A program made the position numbers and the translations under genes. Shown piece after piece: positions 58,589 through 64,000 of a DNA stretch of 64,000 bases. The notes below the pieces were generated by a model, which saw only the letters and a program-made list of their open reading frames with translations, was not told the origin of the DNA and searched no databases. This DNA comes from Alteribacillus sp. YIM 98480 (GTDB taxonomy: Bacteria; Bacillota; Bacilli; Bacillales; Marinococcaceae), in the NCBI RefSeq assembly GCF_009765375.1, contig NZ_VTOK01000005.1, positions 158,937-222,936 of the forward strand, written 5' to 3'. Positions within the stretch are counted from its first letter, which is position 1; each line of letters starts with the position of its first letter.

Positions 58589-59989
58589 ATGATTAAATCT
58601 AATATGACGATGATTTTACGTTTAGAAATACATAAGAAAGCCATTTCTTTTGGCCGCATCGCCACTGCTATTAGTGAATCGGGCGGAGACATGGTGGCTA
58701 TTGATGTAATCAAAGAAGGTCCGGAAACGACAGTGCGAGACATTAGTGTTCATGTCCATCATAAAAAAGATCAAGACAATATTGTTCAATCGATAAAAAC
58801 TTTATCAGGAGTTCATATTCGGCACGTCTCCGATCGGACTTTTTTAATGCATTTAGGCGGTAAAATTGAAGTTATCGCCAAAAAGTCCATCGATAATAGG
58901 GAAGAACTTTCTCACGTGTATACACCTGAAGTAGCAAGAGTCTGTATGGCTATAGAAAAAGACCCCGCCCTTGCATATAATTTAACGGTGAAAAATAATG
59001 CTGTTGCCGTCGTTTCAAACGCTACCGCTGTCTTAGGATTAGGCAAAATCAAACCTGAAGCAGCGATGCCGGTCATGGAAGGAAAGTCCATGTTGTTTAA
59101 ACAATTTGCGAACGTAAATGCATATCCCATCTGTTTACAATCCCAAGATTCAGAAGAAATCATTCAAACCATTAAAGCAATTAGTCCTTCATTTGGAGGA
59201 ATTAATTTAGAAGATATTGCTTCGCCTCAATGTTTTGAAGTAGAAGAAAGGCTTAAGGAAGAGCTGGATATTCCCGTATTTCATGATGACCAGCACGGTA
59301 CAGCCATTGTTGCCCTGGCTGGGCTTTTAAATGCTTTAAAAGTGACGAAAAAAGAATTAGCAGATTGCAAGGTTATCGTTTGCGGTTTAGGGGCAGCGGG
59401 AATCTCAATTACAAAAATGCTGTTAACGGCAGGGGCTGAAAATGTTATTGGAGTAGACAAAGACGGGGCACTAACTCGTGAGAAAAAATACGACAATAAA
59501 ATGTGGGATTGGTGTGCGAAAAATACAAATCCTTATGGTGAAAAAGGGGCGCTTTCTGCGGTTATAAAAGATGCAGATGTATTCATCGGTGTTTCCGCTC
59601 CAGATATTCTTGATGTGGAAGATATCAAAAAAATGGCAGATCAACCCATCGTGTTTGCGTTAGCAAACCCTAGCCCTGAAATTTCACCTGAAGTAGCAAA
59701 ACCCTATGTGAAAGTAATGGCTACTGGAAGATCGGATTTTCCTAATCAAGTGAATAACGTATTATGTTTCCCAGGAATTTTTCGGGGAGCTCTTGATGCC
59801 AGAGCAACTGACATTAATGACGAAATGAAACTTGCAGCAGCCACCGCGATAGCTTCTGTCATTGATGAAGAAGAACTGAATGAAGACTATATTATTCCAG
59901 GAGTATTTAACGACAAAATTGTTCCAAGCATCCGTGAAGCGGTTATGAAAGCCGGTTATGAAACAGGAGCAGCTCATCGTTTCAGTTGA
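58589..59989 (+). CDS. NAD-type malic enzyme with N-terminal ACT domain
   Basis: A protein of 466 aa. Residues 1-80 form an ACT-like regulatory domain (MTMILRLEIHKKAISFGRIA, SVHVHHKKDQDNIVQSIKT). The malic enzyme core has VYTPEVARVCMAIEKDP, AVLGLGKIKPEAAMPVMEGK, VFHDDQHGTAIVALAGLLNA and a Rossmann motif GLGAAGISITKML. It decarboxylates malate to pyruvate. Where many homologs have DGTAVLGLG it reads SNATAVLGLG. The ATG follows AAGGGGACTGATTAGG. An amino acid may act on the ACT domain. Confidence 0.9.
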   Translation: MIKSNMTMILRLEIHKKAISFGRIATAISESGGDMVAIDVIKEGPETTVRDISVHVHHKKDQDNIVQSIKTLSGVHIRHVSDRTFLMHLGGKIEVIAKKSIDNREELSHVYTPEVARVCMAIEKDPALAYNLTVKNNAVAVVSNATAVLGLGKIKPEAAMPVMEGKSMLFKQFANVNAYPICLQSQDSEEIIQTIKAISPSFGGINLEDIASPQCFEVEERLKEELDIPVFHDDQHGTAIVALAGLLNALKVTKKELADCKVIVCGLGAAGISITKMLLTAGAENVIGVDKDGALTREKKYDNKMWDWCAKNTNPYGEKGALSAVIKDADVFIGVSAPDILDVEDIKKMADQPIVFALANPSPEISPEVAKPYVKVMATGRSDFPNQVNNVLCFPGIFRGALDARATDINDEMKLAAATAIASVIDEEELNEDYIIPGVFNDKIVPSIREAVMKAGYETGAAHRFS

Positions 59990-60009
59990 AAAAGGAAGCA
60001 GCAAGTAAC

Positions 60010-60156
60010 TCATTTAAATAGTTTCCGCAGAAGTTTTCCAGCTTGTTTTCCTGCTGCTCGTCTGGCTATACGTTTACTGGCTGTGCCGCGCTTTACTGCA
60101 TTTACGTCTCCTAAAATACGAGAAATCAAATAAAGAACACGGCGTACTTTATTAAT
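60010..60156 (-). CDS. Small basic protein, 48 aa, with a probable ATT start
   Basis: On the minus strand GGGGAGGTG is followed 10-12 bases later by ATT AAT AAA GTA CGC. The frame runs to TGA at 60010. The peptide (I)NKVRRVLYLISRILGDVNA, VKRGTASKRIARRAAGKQAG, KLLRKLFK is coherent, very basic and helical, and looks like a family of short Bacillus proteins I have seen annotated as hypothetical. No ATG, GTG or TTG exists between the ribosome site and codon ten, where a TTG occurs. Either the start is ATT or the TTG is used without a site. Confidence 0.6.
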   Translation of the reverse strand: MNKVRRVLYLISRILGDVNAVKRGTASKRIARRAAGKQAGKLLRKLFK

Positions 60157-60194
60157 ACTACGTTTTCACCTCCCCATAACCAGCACTCATTCAT

Positions 60195-60497
60195 TTAGGG
60201 TTTTATGTATTGCTCGAGCTTGCTTTTTGCCACTTCTAAAGAAATGGGAGCATTAGTGAGCACTTCTAGCATAACATCTGTTTTCCCTTGTTGGCGCAAG
60301 TAATAAAAGACATTTGGTTTTGTTGATTTCAAAATCGACATTATTTCTAAAGTAGGGAGCGGATTGTCTTTTGTTTCAATTCTTAAAAAATACCTTAGGA
60401 ACATTTTGAAGTCATGAACAGAATGTTTATCGTCAGGATACGTGTCTATCATTTCTTGAAATTTCTTTATGGCTTGAGTTACTTCATCATTATTCAT
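60195..60497 (-). CDS. Conserved hypothetical protein, 100 aa
   Basis: AAAAAGGAGGTC precedes the ATG. The product is helical (MNNDEVTQAIKKFQEMIDTY; FKMFLRYFLRIETKDNPLPT; VAKSKLEQYIKP) with no cysteine or catalytic signature. It lies upstream of the ATT-start gene on the same strand with about 40 bases between them, so they may share a transcript. No function assigned. Confidence 0.65.
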   Translation of the reverse strand: MNNDEVTQAIKKFQEMIDTYPDDKHSVHDFKMFLRYFLRIETKDNPLPTLEIMSILKSTKPNVFYYLRQQGKTDVMLEVLTNAPISLEVAKSKLEQYIKP

Positions 60498-60616
60498 TGA
60501 TGTGACCTCCTTTTTGCTTATTTCGACAAAATGCGATTAATTTTAAAGGGCAGCTAAAAAATTTATTTGAAAGCAGTATGTTTACCCATCATACTGAAAG
60601 AAAGGGAGGGAGAATT

Positions 60617-60793
60617 ATGAATAGATTCCATTGCTGTGCAACCTGCAGGTGGTATGAAGTAAGAAAAACGAAAGGAAAAAAAGCAACCTATCACTGTATC
60701 AGGCTTGGCTATGAAACCCATCCTAAATACCAATTCAATTGCTGGGATCCAAAAGAAAAGGTACGAAAGCGAATGGAACAAGAAGGTGATTAA
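60617..60793 (+). CDS. Small cysteine-rich protein, 58 aa
   Basis: AAAGGGAGGG precedes the ATG. The protein contains HCCATCRWYEV, then TYHCIRLGYETHP and NCWDPKEK, i.e. CxxC...HC...C spacing consistent with a zinc ribbon or knuckle. It ends in a charged helix. Its stop codon overlaps that of the convergent HTH gene by three to four bases. Family unknown; a nucleic-acid or protein-binding role is plausible. Confidence 0.75.
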   Translation: MNRFHCCATCRWYEVRKTKGKKATYHCIRLGYETHPKYQFNCWDPKEKVRKRMEQEGD

Positions 60794-61512
60794 CAAAGCC
60801 AAGAGGTGCGTTCTTCAAAATTGGTATAATCGATTTCATTCAGCCAGTCATAATCCGGGACTTGAATGCGTTTAGACTGTCGTCTTTTCTCAAGCTGTCG
60901 TTTTGCAAATTCGATTTTTTCATATTCTTTAATTAATGCTTCCACCACTTTGTTCATGTAAGCAGATCCGTAGCACACTTGTTTATCTTTCCATATGTGT
61001 TGAAACAATTTATATAAAAGGTCTTCGCATTTATATATTTTATTATCTTGTTTAAATCTTTTTTTAAAAGAAAAAGATTCCTTATCCAAATCTAGTTCTA
61101 AAACCATTGGAATATCAGAATTTTCTGAAGGGGCACGCTCTGAAAAAGACGGTCTGAAATCAGAACGGCCTGACATTGCAGCCTGCAAAATAACAATCAA
61201 ATTGCTGCTGTTGCCGCCTGTTTTGTCTCTCATTACAGGAATGCGTTTAATAACATTTTTCTTTTCAAGGGCAGATAGTGCATAATTAGTCATGCGTTCG
61301 CTTTTTTGTACGTGGGCGGCTATGTTTTTCACTTTAATCCAGCTTACTCCTGGGTATTTTAAAGAATGTTGGGCTAGAATCGTAAGAATGTATTTTTCTG
61401 TGTGATTCATCTTAACGGATTTGATATGTTCTAAAACGTGGTTATTCATTTCTTCAACTGTAGTAAAAGAAACGTGCTTTTTGGCAGCTTCATGGTGGGC
61501 AGATCTTGTCAT
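60790..61512 (-). CDS. Helix-turn-helix protein, replication-initiator-like
   Basis: A protein of 240 aa. A winged-helix segment at about 55-110 (YPGVSWIKVKNIAAHVQKSE; RMTNYALSALEKKNVIKRIP) is followed by KTGGNSSNLIVIL, a pattern seen in RepA_N- or DnaD-type helix-turn-helix proteins of Bacillus. The C-terminal half is helical and basic (EYEKIEFAKRQLEKRRQSKR). It probably binds DNA; whether it initiates replication is unknown. AAAGGAG precedes the ATG. Confidence 0.7.
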   Translation of the reverse strand: MTRSAHHEAAKKHVSFTTVEEMNNHVLEHIKSVKMNHTEKYILTILAQHSLKYPGVSWIKVKNIAAHVQKSERMTNYALSALEKKNVIKRIPVMRDKTGGNSSNLIVILQAAMSGRSDFRPSFSERAPSENSDIPMVLELDLDKESFSFKKRFKQDNKIYKCEDLLYKLFQHIWKDKQVCYGSAYMNKVVEALIKEYEKIEFAKRQLEKRRQSKRIQVPDYDWLNEIDYTNFEERTSWLC

Positions 61513-61739
61513 AAGTATTTCTCCTTTTTCATCTTAATAAAGTTTCTCATCTTATAAATGGATGCGAAAAAGACGAAAGGGGGAAAAGAGAAACAAACAA
61601 GTCCTAAAAAAATAGTCCTTATTCCTTCCTTCATTATTAAGAAAATTCAATAAAATAGTAGGTTTTTTGAAACACTATATTGTAAATCGATACCTCTCTT
61701 TGTACGATAAAGTCGATTTATTTCAAAGGAGGGGAAAAT

Positions 61740-63743
61740 ATGTCAAAAAAACCTATATCATGTCTGTTATCATCTGCTGCCGCATTAACGGCGCTGGCAT
61801 TTACTAACGGGGGAGATGCTGCGGCGGAAGAACACACGGATGAACTTGTTATCATGGGAACCAGTGATGTACATGCCCATATCCTGCCGTATGATTATAT
61901 GGCGGATGATGAAGACGAAACGATAGGCCTTTCTAAGGTTTATAGTGCTGTGGAAGATATTCGCAGTGAAAATGAAAACACCATGCTTTTGGACAATGGC
62001 GATATTATTCAAGGAAGCATCTTAGGAGACCGGCTGGCTTCTGAAGGTTTAGCTGATGATGAAACCAATCCGGTCATAGAAACAATGAATATCATGGACT
62101 ATGAAGCGGCTGCAGTCGGCAACCATGAATTTAATTTTGGTCTTGAATTTTTAGAAGACAGTGTGACAGGGGCCGATTTTTCGTGGTTGTCGGCGAATGT
62201 TTTACAGGAAGAAAATGACGAGCCATTGTACGAGCCTTATACGATTATTGAAAAAGAAATCAACGGAGAAACATTAAACGTTGGGGTTATTGGCTTTGTT
62301 CCTCCTCAAATTATGACGTGGGACCAAACCCATTTAGAAGGGGAAGTATACACAGAAGAAATTACAGACGCTGCTGAAAGGTTTATACCAGAGATGAAAG
62401 ACGAAGGTGCCGATATTATTGCAGCGATGGCGCATACGGGAATTGATGTCTCGGAGGAAGCGAGTGAAAATGCCGGGTACCAATTAAGCCAGGTGGAAGG
62501 CATTGATGCCATGATACTTGGCCACCAGCATAATGTATTTCCTGGGTCTGATTCATATGAAGACATCGAAGGAATCGACGCAGAAGAAGGAACGATTAAC
62601 GGTGTTCCGGCTGCAATGCCTGGCTCGTGGGGAAGTCATCTTGGGAAAATTACTCTAACGTTAACAAATGATGAAGGAGAATGGAACATAGTAAATTCAG
62701 CAGCGGAAACAGTAGAGATTGCTGAATACGAGTCTCATGAGGAGATAGAAAATTATATTAGTGACGTTCATGAAGAAACGATTGAGTACGTGAATGCCCC
62801 TGTTGGAGAAACAGACATAGACTTACATACTTATTTTTCACGTGTGAAAGATAATGAAGTCGTTCAATTAATCAATGACGCTCAGCTTGATTATATGGAA
62901 GAGCAAGTGGAAGGGGAAGAAAAAGATTTGCCAATGCTCTCTGCAGCGGCGCCGTTTCGAGCTGGACGTGACGGTAATTTTACAAACGTGGAAGCTGGGG
63001 ATATTGCGATTAAAGACGTAAATGACATTTATGTTTACCCGAATACACTTCACGTTGTAAAAGTGAACGGGGTTGAACTTGAAAACTGGCTCGAGCGCTC
63101 GGCAGAGAATTTTCAGCAGATTGACCCGGAAGGAAAAGAAGAACAGCGGTTAGTGGATCAAAGTTTCTCCAGCTATAACTTTGATATTATAGAAGGCGTA
63201 GAATATGAAATTGATGTAACCGAACCTGCTGGGGAGCGGATCAAAGATTTAACGTATAACGGGGAAAGTGTGTCAAATGAACAGGAATTTCTAGTAGCTA
63301 CCAATAACTACCGTGCTGGCGGAGGAGGCGGTCATCTCGCGGATGCCGACCAGGAAACGGTACTTGCTACAACTGATGAAAACCGGCAAATTATCATTGA
63401 CTATATTATGGAGCAAGACGGCCCGGTTTCTCCAGACCCGACAGATAATTGGCAGCTGTCTGATATTGAAACAAGCGGAGATGTTATCTTTGAAAGCCCA
63501 TCTGAAGCAGAATCTTTAGCTTCTGAAACAGACGGCGTCGACTACCTCCGCGAAACAGAAAACGGCATGGCTGTGTTTGCTTATCGGTTTAACGCAACAG
63601 AAGAGGACGACGAAGAAAATAGAGAACACCCTGGAAAAGGGATTGGCAAGCCGGATCATGCTAGGAACAAAGGAAAGCCAGATCACGCTGGTGAACCAGG
63701 AAAGCCGGACCATGCTGGCAATCCGCACGACGAAAACGAATAA
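61740..63743 (+). CDS. Secreted 2',3'-cyclic nucleotide phosphodiesterase / 5'-nucleotidase
   Basis: A 667-aa protein with a signal peptide (SKKPISCLLSSAAALTALAF). The metallophosphoesterase domain (about 35-300) has GTSDVHAHILPYD, LLDNGDIIQG, AVGNHEFNFG, MAHTGID and LGHQHNVFPG. The 5'-nucleotidase C-terminal domain (about 330-540) has AAPFRAGRDGNFTNVEAGDI and NNYRAGGGGGH. The tail repeats GKPDHA (GKGIGKPDHA, NKGKPDHA, EPGKPDHA). It scavenges nucleotides outside the cell, like the B. subtilis YfkN. Strong acidity of the catalytic part suits a saline habitat. GGAGGGG precedes the ATG. Confidence 0.93.
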   Translation: MSKKPISCLLSSAAALTALAFTNGGDAAAEEHTDELVIMGTSDVHAHILPYDYMADDEDETIGLSKVYSAVEDIRSENENTMLLDNGDIIQGSILGDRLASEGLADDETNPVIETMNIMDYEAAAVGNHEFNFGLEFLEDSVTGADFSWLSANVLQEENDEPLYEPYTIIEKEINGETLNVGVIGFVPPQIMTWDQTHLEGEVYTEEITDAAERFIPEMKDEGADIIAAMAHTGIDVSEEASENAGYQLSQVEGIDAMILGHQHNVFPGSDSYEDIEGIDAEEGTINGVPAAMPGSWGSHLGKITLTLTNDEGEWNIVNSAAETVEIAEYESHEEIENYISDVHEETIEYVNAPVGETDIDLHTYFSRVKDNEVVQLINDAQLDYMEEQVEGEEKDLPMLSAAAPFRAGRDGNFTNVEAGDIAIKDVNDIYVYPNTLHVVKVNGVELENWLERSAENFQQIDPEGKEEQRLVDQSFSSYNFDIIEGVEYEIDVTEPAGERIKDLTYNGESVSNEQEFLVATNNYRAGGGGGHLADADQETVLATTDENRQIIIDYIMEQDGPVSPDPTDNWQLSDIETSGDVIFESPSEAESLASETDGVDYLRETENGMAVFAYRFNATEEDDEENREHPGKGIGKPDHARNKGKPDHAGEPGKPDHAGNPHDENE

Positions 63744-63795
63744 TCAGAAATAGAACGGCAGCGAAACGTAAATCGTTCCACCTTTTCAAACAAAA

Positions 63796-63830
63796 CGGCC
63801 GGCTCAAAAAAGGAGCCGGCCGCATTCTTT
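63796..63830 (+). terminator. Terminator of the nucleotidase gene
   Basis: CGGCCGGCTC / GAGCCGGCCG perfect 10-bp GC-rich stem, followed by CATTCTTT. Confidence 0.88.
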
Positions 63831-63839
63831 ATTTTATTG

Positions 63840-64000
63840 GGTAAGGAAGTATACATTTTGGCGTTTTTGATGTCTAGCTCCAGCGCCCAGCCGCTCAGGC
63901 GCACACGATAAAGAGGAACTTTTGCTAAAACCGCGAACGTCCTGTCGCAACGCAAAAGTCAACACCTCCTGTGCAAGCCAGTTCAGCGTTGTCACAGGAC
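63840..64000 (+). repeat. Family A repeat, copy A4 (cut by the window end)
   Basis: GTAAGGAAGTATACATTTTG, GCGTTTTTGATGTCTAGCTC and the GCTAAAACCGCGAACGTCCT module follow A3 almost exactly to the last base, ending within GTTGTCACAGGAC. The remainder lies beyond the window. Confidence 0.85.

Overview
The window is a low-GC Firmicutes chromosome segment from an endospore-forming member of the Bacillaceae. The evidence is strong GGAGG ribosome sites with frequent GTG/TTG starts, spore coat genes (cotO, cotZ, a YjcZ-type peptide), and a gene order that follows the Bacillus subtilis yjb-yjc region (yjbC, spx, mecA, coiA, pepF, yjbH to yjbO, prpE, fabI, cotO, cotZ, yjcF, yjcG, yjcH). Many proteins are rich in Asp and Glu and there is an N-acetyl-beta-lysine acetyltransferase gene (ablB), which together suggest a halotolerant or halophilic species. 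I see no rRNA, tRNA, CRISPR array, transposase or prophage.

Layout. 1-5.6 kb: the end of an Ig-like surface or lipoprotein gene, an HD-domain protein, a UbiD decarboxylase, a secreted glycoside-hydrolase-like protein and yjbC. 6-19.7 kb: a stress and proteolysis block (spx, mecA, coiA, pepF, spxH, truncated haemoglobin, cwlQ, yjbK, yjbL, relQ, NAD kinase, a pseudouridine synthase, prpE, fabI). Spx and the adaptor that delivers it to ClpXP (SpxH) lie only 5 kb apart, with the ClpC adaptor MecA between them. 19.8-23.1 kb: glcT and ptsG separated by a recognisable RAT antiterminator/terminator. 23.4-26.7 kb: spore coat genes and small unknowns. 26.9-32.7 kb: an MBL hydrolase, yjcF-yjcG-yjcH, a YutG-like protein and fumarase. 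33-44.5 kb: a chemoreceptor, a 2-hydroxyacid dehydrogenase, a lipoprotein, an AGCS symporter, an FMN reductase, a MerR-like/DUF3967 protein, an acyl-CoA synthetase, a Y-family polymerase under a LexA-box promoter, and a TatD hydrolase. 44.6-48.3 kb: a two-gene unit of an ATP-grasp ligase and a 657-residue protein with a single cysteine in a cysteine-hydrolase-like setting. This is my best candidate for an undescribed system. 48.3-64 kb: ablB, a rhodanese-like protein, a MIP18-family protein, an aldo/keto reductase, an acetolactate-synthase-like plus aldehyde dehydrogenase pair, comB, glutamate dehydrogenase, malic enzyme, small unknowns and a large secreted nucleotidase.

The intergenic space is unusually full of non-coding repeats. 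I distinguish four families. A is a modular, hairpin-rich element of 170-460 bp ending in GCGCTTGCGCTTTTCTTA-like sequence. B is MITE-like, about 240 bp, with AAACGAACATT inverted ends. C is an approximately 70 bp element ending in GGCAAGCCGAGTTTTTCTAA. D is an array of GGCGAGTA motifs spaced 21 bp apart. Several sit inside transcription units: B between spx and its terminator, and C within the ptsG leader.

Start codons were chosen by ribosome-site spacing and are often internal to the longest open frame. Everything is read by eye; family names rest on motifs I recognise, not on searches.
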